From: Nemertoderma westbladi | Lineage: Eukaryota; Xenacoelomorpha; Nemertodermatida; Nemertodermatidae | Reading direction: 5' to 3' | NCBI GenBank assembly: GCA_032718475.1 | Contig: JAUCBJ010006940.1 | Span: 1 to 56,644 of the forward strand | DNA length: 56,644 nt | Part shown: positions 24,799-35,477 of the stretch, piece after piece | Layout: every line of letters starts with the position of its first letter | Numbering within the stretch: the first letter of the stretch is position 1 | Program-made: the position numbers and the translations under genes | The notes under the pieces: model-generated | Database searches by the model: none | Told to the model about the DNA's origin: nothing | What the model saw: only the letters and a program-made list of their open reading frames with translations

Positions 24799-26034
24799 TG
24801 TTCGCGCTTTCAGACCTTTGGCAGTTTAACCCGCCAAATTAAGATGTCTTCTAGATATTAAATCGCTTTTTAGCCTATGACAAGTATTTGATTCACTACA
24901 CTAGTCGAAACCAATCTGTGCGCGACCATTCACCCGCTGGATATTCCCGGGAGATTGGGTTCGACGGTTTAATTTTGTTGCTATGTAAGCCTAATGTATT
25001 ATTCGACTGACAGTATTATATAATCTCTGACAATATTATTCACCTTCGGGGAATATTAACAGTTCCTTTAGGACGTGGCGCTTTATCTATATAAACAGAG
25101 TTATGACTTAAACTACTCACAACGATATGGCTTAATTATAATTCACATATATGGCGCATTCTTTAGGAATTGCTTCTTTAACAGACTCACTCATACACAA
25201 TGCTGCACAATACTGCACACTAATCTGCCAATCTTCACTGATTTTAGTCACATATAAAAGGAACACAGACTGACTCATGTAGGGTCTATCAAATAACATT
25301 AGATTCACTTCAAACCACTTTAACATAAGTCACAATCTTTATTGGTAACCTTTCTCTCTTACCTTCGGTATATCAAGAATATTGGGTTTTCGGGGGTTAT
25401 TTCTCGTTATTCCAATATAATAATTCATCAACCAACATAATGAATAACCGACAACAAATAGCAGTATACAGTATCGATTGAGCAGGTAATTTTAGCAGTT
25501 TCAGCAGTTATTACAAGCCGTGTGTCAGCAGTCAGTGTATTCCCAGATCAGTGATTCCATGAGTTTGATCGGTATGTCAGTTAAAGGATATATGCCCTTA
25601 TAATTAAACCTACTAGTGTAAGACTAAAAACTGAAAACACGGAGGTGCCAAAAGCCGGTTCTTAGGCTCTGGGCAAAAACATAACACTGAACTACTGAGT
25701 TTCTGTATATACCTTCAACACAGAGACAACAAACGCTCTGATTGGTCAACCTGAACAACGAGAGAACAGAGAAACAAAGAAACGTCGACGTGGCAATATC
25801 AGCTGCTAGCCGTCGTCATGGTAGCGACACTGTTTTCAAGAGTATCGAGCTTTTACGTCACGGAATTACGGATTATGTCCTCTAAAGTACAAATACAGAA
25901 GAAATAGCTTTTATGTCCGCTAAAACACCAGTACAGCAAGGACACGGCCTTTTTATGCCTGGTAAACCAACTACAGAGTATTTTACGGGAAAAATAAGGA
26001 AAAATAACCGGACAATTCAGCAAAAGCTTTTACA
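24799..26034 (-). repeat. BEL-2 3' LTR (1236 bp)
   Basis: Unusually long LTR. In element sense it starts TGTAAAAGCTTTTGC and ends AAGCGCGAACA. A purine-rich tract (ctgggagcggt) lies just outside it at 26035-26045. It carries a 64-codon open frame on the minus strand at 25326-25132 that recurs in both other LTR copies. Confidence 0.92.
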
Positions 26035-26112
26035 CCGCTCCCAGAAAATGGGATTTTCAGTCTATAAAATATAAAAATCACAGTTTCTAAAACATAAAGA
26101 TACTCTAAACAG

Positions 26113-26319
26113 TTAGTCTTTCTTACGCAGACGGCGTTTACGCAGTTTTTTGAGGCTAGCAAGAGTCCTTTTCTCTTTGGGGGGAGCCACTTTACTAGGA
26201 GGGCCATAACTCCTGGGTGAAGGGTGCAATATGATTGCATTAAAAGGTTTTGGTTTACGGTCGGTGTCTCGTCCATTTCGATATGCTTCTCCTCGAGCTG
26301 ATTTTCCTCCGCTTGTCAT
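26113..26319 (-). CDS. Short basic open frame in BEL-2, function unknown
   Basis: 68 codons from ATG 26319. Very basic, with a C-terminal KKLRKRRLRKKD that could act as a nuclear or RNA-binding signal. It has no known relative that I can name. It lies just upstream of the polypurine tract and the 3' LTR. It may be chance: the frame is short and AT/GC content is unremarkable. Confidence 0.25.
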   Translation of the reverse strand: MTSGGKSARGEAYRNGRDTDRKPKPFNAIILHPSPRSYGPPSKVAPPKEKRTLASLKKLRKRRLRKKD

Positions 26320-27137
26320 GGGATACGTTCGTCCAAAACTCTCGCAGAGAATAGGGTTTTCTAAGCTTGATATCTTCTTTGAGATTCGAGGTTTCCCAAT
26401 CGAACTGAGATAAGGCCAATTCGTTTATCGATTGGACTTACTGTTATAACTTACGTTTATCTGAACAAACGCAGGTTTCTTTTTTGATCTTTATAGAATA
26501 GCGTTTAACTCGTTTCGTACAACGCTCTCCTTCACCTTGATGAAGGGTTGTATCGCGTTAAACGGGACGACCATACGGTTGGATAGTGATATTAGGTGTC
26601 TGCGTCATAACCCAGCTAGGTAAGATGGGCGGCTAGCTAGAAATCACTGTCGGAGTGTTACCGATTAATTGTTAGGGTAGCACTAGATCTTGAACAGTGA
26701 ATACAGTCCGCGAGGATCCGCGACACCACCAGGATCGCAGGTCTGAGGTCCAACTAAGGAATGAGGAGGTTTGACTGAGGATTCCGGGACTCTGATCGTA
26801 GGTTTACTCCAGGATCGTTTGAGCCGAGTGAGCATAGGTGATACGTCAAACAAGTTTCGCTCGAAACTCCAGTAAATATAATGAGCACAATTGTGTTTAA
26901 CACAACGTTTCCGTGGATGTTTATGTCTTTCCGTTTATTAGTTGGGTCTAGGGCATTTATCATAATAATACTAAAGACGCACGTCTGGTAGGGTAAACGC
27001 GGGTGATATTTGTTTGTTGTTACAATGCTTCTATCAAGAATTCCAAATATACGTTGGAGTTACCGCGTCCATTTGTTTCTTTAGTGTCTTTTCTTTCGAG
27101 TCGATTTCGAATAGAATTTTCGCATTCGAATTTCAGT

Positions 27138-27521
27138 TTATGGTTCCGACTCCGCTGGGCAGGATATATAGTCGACATAGTCCGTATTGTGTAAATCGAT
27201 AGGATGACCAGTAGTTAAGAAGCCCATATACGTACCATTACGCTGCGTATATCGAGCAGCGAATTTTCTATAGTCCAACTCACGCGTGAGCTGCTCTTGG
27301 GACATTGGCGGTTCGATATAACGACCATCGTCCTCCGCAGCAGTTGGACTAACGTCGCCGCGTATTAAGCTATCAACAAACGCTTGTAAAAGTAGAGTAT
27401 ATTGCTCCCCGATACCAAGACCATCTTCTATCAACTCCGTCATATCTGCTATATATGAGTTTATCCATATTATAATGAGTCCACATTTAGGCGAGCGGGC
27501 GTCGCTGCCTACCCCAATCAA
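27138..27521 (-). CDS. Small open frame in BEL-2, function unknown
   Basis: 127 codons; an inner ATG giving MTELIEDGLGIGEQ looks like a better start, and a tatagcag just before it resembles a splice acceptor. The composition is protein-like (acidic first half, Tyr-rich second half with RKFAARYTQRNGTYMGF). No membrane segment, so not an envelope protein. Possibly an accessory ORF expressed by splicing, or a remnant. Confidence 0.35.
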   Translation of the reverse strand: MIGVGSDARSPKCGLIIIWINSYIADMTELIEDGLGIGEQYTLLLQAFVDSLIRGDVSPTAAEDDGRYIEPPMSQEQLTRELDYRKFAARYTQRNGTYMGFLTTGHPIDLHNTDYVDYISCPAESEP

Positions 27522-28254
27522 CCCCCGGACAGTACGAGATCCTCAGCGCCGATGTGTCGTCGCCGCTGTACTTTCGCCAACGACGTAGCCGCACAACGAC
27601 AACGACAACCGGCACAAGTCACTCAACTGTCCGTCCCAAAGGCTTAGATGTACTTCAGGTTTTCCTTGGAGAGTTAGGTTACTTTACGATTGCGACTGGC
27701 TACTGTAAACACACCTTAGTAGTAACATTCGCCTATAAACTCACAAGTACCACACACACAACTTGTCACAAATTACACACACTCGGGTCACTTGTCCGTT
27801 AGTCAATGCCTTCCAGAATGTCACTGTATTATTATGTATCCTTGGATACTAGTAGTGCGCTATTTATTCCCTATGCTATTCAATGGGACAAGCTTTCTAT
27901 TGTTCTTTTAACTCAATTCTAATTCTAGTGTGGTTGTTGCTATGGTGACATTATGCAAAGCTAGCGGTAGAATTAGAGTAATTCCAATGCATACAGATCT
28001 GGGATGTTATTTAATAGTATTCTTTAATAGTCAATGTTCTGTTTTATACATGACTTTATGAATTTTATCGGCTATTGACTATGTTTGGGAGACTTTCACA
28101 CACTCATACGCATGATAAGATAAATCTCCGCTCCCTTGATCTATTAATTAATGGAATTTTGGGAACTTTATAAATTGCGTAAAAATGGCAATTTATTAAA
28201 TTCATTAAAAGGCATGAATTTAAATTTATTCCCTGAAATTTTATTATTTGACAA

Positions 28255-28580
28255 CTAAATGGACATATTTTGATTCTAGAACATGTCTGGGGACACAAGA
28301 TCCTTAATTCTATGACCATTGTCTTTTTAAGAATATCGGTAAATGCTACGATATCTTAATTGACTAGAATTATTGCAGGATCTGAATTTTACAGATTTTG
28401 ATTTATTAGCTTTTGCAAATATTAATTAATTAATATTTGAGATGGGCACCGATTTATTCCAGAACTTGTCTGGGGACGTTAACCACTGATTCTAGAATTT
28501 GTCTTTCAAGTATATCGGTGGGTGCCGCGATATCTTAATCGACTAGAATTACAGATGGTCAAAGGGTTTAACAGATTTAT
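28255..28580. repeat. Diverged tandem duplication, about 150-bp unit
   Basis: Two copies share ttctag.ac.tgtctggggac, gaatatcggt / gtatatcggt and cgatatcttaat.gactagaatta. Function unknown; inside BEL-2 between the ORF and the 3' LTR. Confidence 0.6.
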
Positions 28581-29100
28581 TTTGCGTTATACGCTACTGT
28601 TAAAGGGACATCACGCTACTATATGTATTATTTAATATACGGTATGAGAGCAATATCGCACGAAGCAATGTCAGTGTGAAGAGGCAAGTCGTTTCCAAGG
28701 TCTACCCAGAGCTTGGTTTAGCCGAGACACGAGGATCTGAACTTTGCATTCCTAATACTCTGCCTACCAATAATACTTAAATATAGTAGTGGCTTTATTG
28801 TACTTTAATAAGTACGGACATTTCATCTTACTGTAGTTACGTATTTATAATATAATACGGACAGTAAGGAAAGAGAAAAATAATTATTTCTTCGCCGTCG
28901 CACTAAATATAATATAAGTAATTACGTACGTAATAAACACGAATATATTGCACTATTCTACAAAATAATCGCTAAATAATATTCTACTAAATTAAATTAA
29001 AGAAAACGATTATAATAAAATTACATAGTAATACATACAGAAATATAAAAATAATAAAATAATATAAAATAATAGAGTCACACACCCACTCCATATGTTG

Positions 29101-32100
29101 TTACGTTATGGAGTCCCTAGATGTTTGAAGGATTAGGGAGGTGGTCGTGGGATGAGAATCTTGCCTTCCACAGTTTCCGGAGAGTCCTCCATTCCCTTCC
29201 GGTAAACACAAACGACCGACTGGGTGATTGAGTCGCTGCATCCTGAATACAATTCCAGGTTTCCTCTTCGTCCTGGAATAGTGACGATAGAAACATCGCT
29301 CAAAGTATATGACGGCGTCACAAAGCCGATTCCAGGAGCTATAGTGGTCCGTCGCTCTCTGCAGGAGAGGTGAGAGTCCCTGCGAGACGTCTGATGTTCC
29401 AGAGCTCCAATCGCTCTCTCTGATCTTCATGAAGGATCCACTCGCGGAGGGGAGGCCCAGATCCACGGCGTCGTCCCTGGCAACATGTAATACCGACAGA
29501 TCTATCCCGGGTTCAAATAACTCCGATCCACCCGTCCGGGTTTCAGGTTCGACTTTCTCCGCTCCCTTGGCTGGTCTAATCTCAGTCGGAGTAAGATGGG
29601 GAGGCCATTCATTCTCCTTACTCAGGAAGTCGGGTTCACCTAACCGGTCTATAGTATCTGTCAGTTCTTGAGGAGTTGCTCCTCTGGAAGCGATGTCCGT
29701 TGGATTAAACTTCTTGGGGCAATATCTCCATTGATCTACATTGGAGCTAAGATTGTCATTATCTGAGGAGTGTGGTGTTCCCTCAGTTGGGTCGTCTCCC
29801 TCACTAGTATCGTCTTCCCATTCACTCACCTGGCAGACACGATCTTGAAGCAGTCTTTCCCTGAGCGTTCTACGGGAAGGTCCAGTAAGGTACCAACCTA
29901 CTCTAGTTCTTACCGCATAGGTCTGTAGTGGCTGCGGTTGAGCAGGTCGTTTCTCTAATGTCTCCAGCGCCTCATGCGCGTTTTGGCCGATGAGTATTTG
30001 CACTCCAGGATAATCAGTCTGGAATCGAGGTATGTTAAGATGTTGGATGCTCTCATCCTCGTCCCAATTATAAAGGTCTGCTTGAGTAGTAGCGAAGTTC
30101 TTTATAGCCACCATTTTCACTGACCTTATACTGTATTCTCCTAGTTTATCCTGTGGAGTGGACAACTCACCTATATAATAGTCGGCAGCTACAGTAGAAT
30201 TCCAAACCTGCATGATCCCTGACATGTTTAGCTTGGTTCGGAACTTGGGTTGTCCAGCAAAGATGACTTCGGCTAGTTCCCTATCGATGAATGTTCCTGT
30301 GCTACCGGAGTCCAGGAGGGCGTTCACTATATAGCTCTTCTGAGGTCCGTGGACCCGTAACTGGACTACAGGAAATTCTCGGATTCCTATATTGGAAGTT
30401 GGCGCTTTCCAAGATGGTTGTTGATCGGAAGTAGTTAAGGCAAGGTCGCTGTCTGTGTCTTTCTCATACACGAGTGCTCGATACACTGCGGTGGTGTTTA
30501 TTAGGTAACAGGATTCGTTTTGGTCGGAGAACTCGTCCGTATAGAATCCTTCCATCTCAGATTGATCAGTGTCGTTCACATCACTGAATTGGACATGTAG
30601 TTCGGACTCACTTACCTGACTCGGGCTGTTTCGTTCGAATTCCGTGTGCAACAAGATATGATGTTTTGCGCCGCACTTTGCACACCTTGCGTCGGAGTTA
30701 CAGGTTCGCCGTTGGTGTCCTCGTCTGAGGCAATTATAACACAACCGCTTATCCCACATGACTTCACGTCTATCCTCGAGTGATTTCCTCAGGAATTTAT
30801 CACACGCATTTAAACGGTGGGGCCCGTCGCACAGCACACATTTCGGCTTGATGTTACTTACTTTAACCTGTGCTATGTGGTGCACACTTGTTCTTTCCTC
30901 GGGCTTTCTCACCTGAATTCCTTTAGGAGACGTAGGAGGGGTTTTTTGTACCGGTTCCCTTCTGTCATTGGGTCGAGACTTGGATTTACTTACCTGTTCT
31001 TTAGGCATTTTATTGACATAATAAGGTCTGTCAGTGTCTTTCCCGCTGTCCTCTCCTTGAGAGGTTTGGCTTTCACCGTCGTCGGTATAACATACTGGTG
31101 TTACCCTTCTCCTAGAAACGGGTTTCTCACTTACCTTGTTTTCCAATGTCTTCTCTCTGGACTGCCTTAGGAGCTGTAATTTCACTTCTCCATCTAAGAA
31201 TGACATGAGATCAGCCATGGTAGGGTCTCGTCGTTGTTGTTCCATCATATATAACACTTTCTTATCCCAGCGTGTACCTACTCCACCCTTCGGTAAAGTA
31301 GAAGCCACTGCTCTAATAACCATAGCACTCTGATACTCATGAGACTTACCTAGCCAATCTAATTGTCTGCAGATCTCCTGAATTTCATCGGAAAACTCTA
31401 TAATCCCGCTGCTAATAAACTTTCGGGGCGCTACCAACTTTGCATACAAATACCCAGCTATGTTATTCCTATTACCATACCTGATGTTTAGTGTATCCCA
31501 AACTTGTCTTAATCCGTCTGGATGTCCAATAAACCTTAACGCCATTAACTTGGGAGATCCTTCCAAGCACTCGATGAGGTATCTAAGTTTTTCTCCATTA
31601 GATAGTACAGAGTTCTGTATGTTATCTTTGTAATATTCATTAAAAGGTAACCATTTCATCTCATCTCCATTGAACTTAACGATCTCTCCAACCTTTACCG
31701 CTTGCCGGGCTTCGGTTCTAGCCATTTGACGCGTAAAACTTTCTTGGGCCATCGTGCTATTTAATATCGAGTTATCGGTATATAAATTTCTCGGATTATG
31801 ATCAGTTCTATAGGGAATATCATTATCAACAGGTCTATAATTACCCTTAATAGGGTTCACTATAGGAGTTTCTACTTCGCTAGCAGTGTATATGCGTGTA
31901 GGCTCCACACCTTGCGCATGCAATACTTCAGACCTAACAGGTTGACACATTGTTACAGAGGGTGGTGGTATACCCTTTTGGGTGTTTACTAATTTATCGC
32001 GTTCAAGCGCGATACTTTGCTGCACTTCTTGCAACTCTAACCTACTTTCCCTTACTGTGCCCTTGAATTGTTGGACAGTCTCCTGCATCTGCCCGAGCAG

Positions 32101-33129
32101 GATATCCATCCCCCGCCGTCTCTCGTCCACCCAATCAACCGCCGAAACGGGATCCGCCAACGTCGTAGCGGGCAGACGAGGGACAACGGGCGACAAATTT
32201 GGAATATTTCGCTCGGGGTCCAGGACCTGAACTGTCTCCTGGGCAGTTCTACGGGGCACAGGTAGCTTAGTGCTATGCAGAGGGAATTTATAGGTAGCTT
32301 CAGGGAGCTCAGGCGTATCTATTACCGAAGGGGTGATTTCAAGAACAGGCCTACTTATTTCAGGCTCATCTACTATAGTAGGGAGTCTTTCTATTGTAAT
32401 TATTTGGTCTGTGGGTTCTGTACTCTCTAAGTTGTTGTTATTTAGTTGCCTTCTAACAGCTGGAGGCAAATCAGGCAATTTCTGTCGGTGGAATGTTCTT
32501 TTACGTCTGCTTAAGCGGGATCGATTTACTCCGCCTTCAGTGTCGGTGGTATCGCCTTCCTCGGATGATGTATAACCTTGTCGTTTAGGAGTAGATCGAT
32601 TCATCATCTGCATATTACTAGCTGTTAACTGTTTATTAAATTTATCTTGCCTCTCTTGAAGATTTTCCAACTCTAGTTGGGTTGTCTCTTCAGATGCCCT
32701 CCGTTCTGCTTCTGCCACTGCTATCTTTCTTTCGGCTTCTACTGCTGCAGCTGCCGCCTTTGCCTCTGCCGCTACCGCTTTTGCCTCGGCCGCTGCCTCT
32801 GCCGCTGCCTCTGCCGCTTTCTTTCTATCTTCTATACGTTTTTTCTTTACTTGTTCTTCTTGAACCTTAACGACGCGGAGTTGTTCATCGAATTTAGCTT
32901 GATTAGCCGCTAACCTATCCACGTCGATAGCGTCAAGCACACGCTGTGCTCCTTCGCTATTAGGGCTAAGTCCCTCTAGCCTTCTCCTCAACTCTTCATC
33001 TCCCAAAAAACGCTGATAGTCTGACAGATAGATATCAATGGCATCCTTCTTATGCGGTTTCTCTGCCGTCGCTTCGCTCTCGGTTGTATCTAGTAGACTG
33101 TCTGACAGGTTCTGCTTTGCGTCAGACAT
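29101..33129 (-). CDS. gag: BEL-2 gag-protease fused in frame to pol remnants (1342 aa)
   Basis: Starts at ATG 33129. Residues ~70-175 form a long Ala/Glu/Arg-rich helix (AAEAAAEAAAEAK). The capsid-like region starts near residue 485 (EIVKFNGDEMKWLPFNEYY). Zinc-knuckle cysteines lie at ~765 (CVLCDGPHRLNAC), ~798 (CYNCLRRGHQRRTC) and ~820 (CAKCGAKHH). The retropepsin with canonical LLDSGSTGTFID is at ~938. After ~1115 the frame passes straight into the end of an RNase H region (CPKKFNPTDIASRG at ~1138) and part of the segment before integrase, so the whole RT has been lost with the frame kept. The last ~50 residues resemble nothing. The open state over 4 kb suggests that the capsid is still selected, or that the deletion is young. 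Confidence 0.85.
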   Translation of the reverse strand: MSDAKQNLSDSLLDTTESEATAEKPHKKDAIDIYLSDYQRFLGDEELRRRLEGLSPNSEGAQRVLDAIDVDRLAANQAKFDEQLRVVKVQEEQVKKKRIEDRKKAAEAAAEAAAEAKAVAAEAKAAAAAVEAERKIAVAEAERRASEETTQLELENLQERQDKFNKQLTASNMQMMNRSTPKRQGYTSSEEGDTTDTEGGVNRSRLSRRKRTFHRQKLPDLPPAVRRQLNNNNLESTEPTDQIITIERLPTIVDEPEISRPVLEITPSVIDTPELPEATYKFPLHSTKLPVPRRTAQETVQVLDPERNIPNLSPVVPRLPATTLADPVSAVDWVDERRRGMDILLGQMQETVQQFKGTVRESRLELQEVQQSIALERDKLVNTQKGIPPPSVTMCQPVRSEVLHAQGVEPTRIYTASEVETPIVNPIKGNYRPVDNDIPYRTDHNPRNLYTDNSILNSTMAQESFTRQMARTEARQAVKVGEIVKFNGDEMKWLPFNEYYKDNIQNSVLSNGEKLRYLIECLEGSPKLMALRFIGHPDGLRQVWDTLNIRYGNRNNIAGYLYAKLVAPRKFISSGIIEFSDEIQEICRQLDWLGKSHEYQSAMVIRAVASTLPKGGVGTRWDKKVLYMMEQQRRDPTMADLMSFLDGEVKLQLLRQSREKTLENKVSEKPVSRRRVTPVCYTDDGESQTSQGEDSGKDTDRPYYVNKMPKEQVSKSKSRPNDRREPVQKTPPTSPKGIQVRKPEERTSVHHIAQVKVSNIKPKCVLCDGPHRLNACDKFLRKSLEDRREVMWDKRLCYNCLRRGHQRRTCNSDARCAKCGAKHHILLHTEFERNSPSQVSESELHVQFSDVNDTDQSEMEGFYTDEFSDQNESCYLINTTAVYRALVYEKDTDSDLALTTSDQQPSWKAPTSNIGIREFPVVQLRVHGPQKSYIVNALLDSGSTGTFIDRELAEVIFAGQPKFRTKLNMSGIMQVWNSTVAADYYIGELSTPQDKLGEYSIRSVKMVAIKNFATTQADLYNWDEDESIQHLNIPRFQTDYPGVQILIGQNAHEALETLEKRPAQPQPLQTYAVRTRVGWYLTGPSRRTLRERLLQDRVCQVSEWEDDTSEGDDPTEGTPHSSDNDNLSSNVDQWRYCPKKFNPTDIASRGATPQELTDTIDRLGEPDFLSKENEWPPHLTPTEIRPAKGAEKVEPETRTGGSELFEPGIDLSVLHVARDDAVDLGLPSASGSFMKIRESDWSSGTSDVSQGLSPLLQRATDHYSSWNRLCDAVIYFERCFYRHYSRTKRKPGIVFRMQRLNHPVGRLCLPEGNGGLSGNCGRQDSHPTTTSLILQTSRDSIT

Positions 33130-33267
33130 GCTTATGTGTACAGTTGAATGTCTACTGCTGTATTACAGTCTGAGCAAGTCTAGTAACTCAGTATTAACTG
33201 CTAGCCTAGTAATTAATTACCGGTACTGCTACTCAGTGTAGCGTGATATATATATAATATATTAAAA

Positions 33268-33632
33268 TACCGGTATGCTTATAGTATATATAAGTATTAT
33301 TACAGACTAGGTTTATCTCAGAATACCGGTATAATTTTAGCACAAATATATATAAATATATAATAGGCCTATCGGGAATACCGGTATACAGCTTACAATT
33401 TGTAGTATATATAATTCTGGACTAGAATTAATTACAAGTACCGGTATAATTTCAGCCTAAATTTATAGAAATAAAGATAATAGGCCTATCGTAAATACCG
33501 GTATGCAGTTTACACTTATAGTATATATATAAGTATAATTACAAACTAGAATTAATTACAGAATACCGGTATGATTTCAACCTAAAATTTATAAAAATAA
33601 ATATAATAAGCCTATTGTAAATACCGGTATAT
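33268..33632. repeat. Tandem repeat of 111-126 bp with taccggtat markers
   Basis: taccggtat recurs at 33268, 33379, 33496 and 33622, followed by similar AT-rich text (caaactagaattaatta, ataggcctatcg). Each period also has a second taccggtat near its middle. About three copies. Confidence 0.8.
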
Positions 33633-34574
33633 CAATTATTTTAAATAACTGAATTTCTAAATTTTAAGGGTTACTTGGTTACTTTAACTTACTTTATTGC
33701 CGTTATTTAAGCAGTAGTCCAACTGATATTGAGACCTAATTGTTGTATGGCAGGCCTACTATTTATAAATCGTTTGAGTTGATTTATAATATATATATAC
33801 CCGTTTAATGGGTTTTGTCAATGTTGAAATAAATGTTATTATTTCTGGGGAGTAATCACTACACAAAGCGGTGCGCTTTCAGTGAAGTGTTACTTATAGG
33901 ACACTAAAACAAATAATTCTAATTTACCTAAGTTACTTAATACTACAAATTACGTACAATTCGGGTTGAGATTACAATCTCTAAATAAACACAAAAATTT
34001 ACAAAAACACAAAATACGAAATTTTTAGGGTAATTTTACAAGAAGTCTACAAACCAGCCTAACAAAGGGTTAGAAAACCGGTTATTACAACGGACAGGGT
34101 ATTACGGTATTTGAAATAATAAGTAGTAGTAAATACACTGCGTTGTCTAGATAGGAAAATACCACCGCCTGACGACCTATAGCCGTATCGCTATAGGTTC
34201 TACGTTATGTATCACGGAGTGTTCCTACCTAGAAGTTAATAGAGCTAATCGAATGTGCCTATCAACCACTTTACAACACAGATATAATGTCTACAATAAT
34301 TACTTCGGAAAGTACTGTACACTAAACCCTAAATTAGGTACGAGTACTTGTATAACAGATAATCAGTAGTTAAATATACTTGAACAGCTAAAAGAACCAC
34401 GGCATCTGCTGGAGTGACCGATGCACAAAATCACCAGTCTTTACCTACGCCGAGCAGCCCGTGTAGTACCGGGGTTAATTTAACTATAGCGGTATGTATA
34501 ACAAACACAATTACTGTAGGAACAAACTTAGGGAATGAATGTTGCGGATAATCGCATAAACTCTGAATAATAAA

Positions 34575-35150
34575 TATTACGCTACGCGTACAAACTACTC
34601 AAACAAAATACAGACCGAACACTGACAGACTACTATCAAGCCTAAACAAACTACGGTATATGCAGACTCCGAAATGATTAGGGAGTATGCGCTCTAACCC
34701 AGTAGTGCGACTTATTCTTTAGTTGGGGGTTTACCTTACAGCGTTCGCTGCCCCTACTGCCTAACCGTACTTAATCGGACAGATGATCTACACACGCGGC
34801 AATCCGTTCAGACCTAATAACAGCCAGACAACTATCCAGCCTACAAATTATCTAAGTAAAATTATACGCTACCCGTACAGACTTACACAAACAAAGTACA
34901 GACTAAACGATGGCAGACTACTCTCAAGCCTAAATAAACTACAGGACATGCAGACTCCGAAATGATTAGGGAGTATGCGCTCTAACCCAGTAGTGCGACT
35001 TATTCTTTAGTTGGGGGTTTACCTTACAGCGTTCGCTGCCCCTACTGCCTAATCGTACTTAATCGGACAGGTGATCTACACACACTGCAATTCGTTCGGA
35101 CTTAACAGCAATCAGACAACAGCTCAGCCTACAAATCGTCTGTACAATCT
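34575..35150. repeat. 288-bp direct duplication in BEL-2 leader
   Basis: tgcagactccgaaatgatta begins at 34661 and again at 34949, and the following ~140 bases (ctaacccagtagtgcgactt and on) are almost the same. The related copy at 52509-53107 carries one such unit plus part of a second. Confidence 0.85.
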
Positions 35151-35477
35151 GATCAGGCTTACACGCCTTCTGTTCAATACTGGCCTACAAATAAATAAAA
35201 CTTGACAGAAATAAGTAAAATCTCAATAAAAAATCAGGGCGGCCGTTCCCTGATTAAGTACTAAGACCTACCGGTATACAACAATCAAATCGAATAATAC
35301 TAGTGTACTTATACGGAAGTACCGGTTAGGACAGCTAGGCCTACGGAATACAGAAGTACCGGTTCTAGCGGTTGGGCCTACTGACTACTGACCTACAGAT
35401 GTACCGGTTCAAGTTTACCGGTTGACCGGTACTTTCAACTTTATTGCTTACTGCAACAAAGAAGCTATATCCTTTAA

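Larger units (their letters stand above)
26035..29100 (-). other. BEL-2 3' internal region, mostly non-coding
   Basis: Lies between the truncated pol frame and the 3' LTR, where some elements carry an env gene. No env-like protein is visible. Two short open frames (27521-27138 and 26319-26113) are listed separately. A diverged tandem duplication sits at about 28255-28580: each copy has a tctggggac core, then tatcggt, then cgatatcttaat.gactagaatta. Confidence 0.6.
33130..35477 (-). other. BEL-2 5' leader with tandem repeats
   Basis: 2.35 kb between the 5' LTR and the gag ATG, a long leader. It holds a set of 111-126-bp repeats at about 33268-33630 and a 288-bp duplication at about 34575-35150. 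No ORF of weight. The sequence after the 5' LTR (in element sense TTAAAGGATATAGC from 35477 downward) does not start with TGG, so the primer-binding site is not the standard one. Confidence 0.7.

Noticed and set aside
30817-33241. Several plus-strand frames across the BEL-2 ORF (Cys/Leu-rich)
   Set aside because: Antisense shadows of the gag-protease frame; Leu/Cys-rich text comes from the complement of the Ala/Glu helix codons.
34660-35080. tRNA-like text in the BEL-2 leader (gggttagagcgcatactccc in element sense)
   Set aside because: A D-arm-like and anticodon-arm-like stretch is present, but no T arm or matching acceptor stem; not called as a tRNA or SINE.
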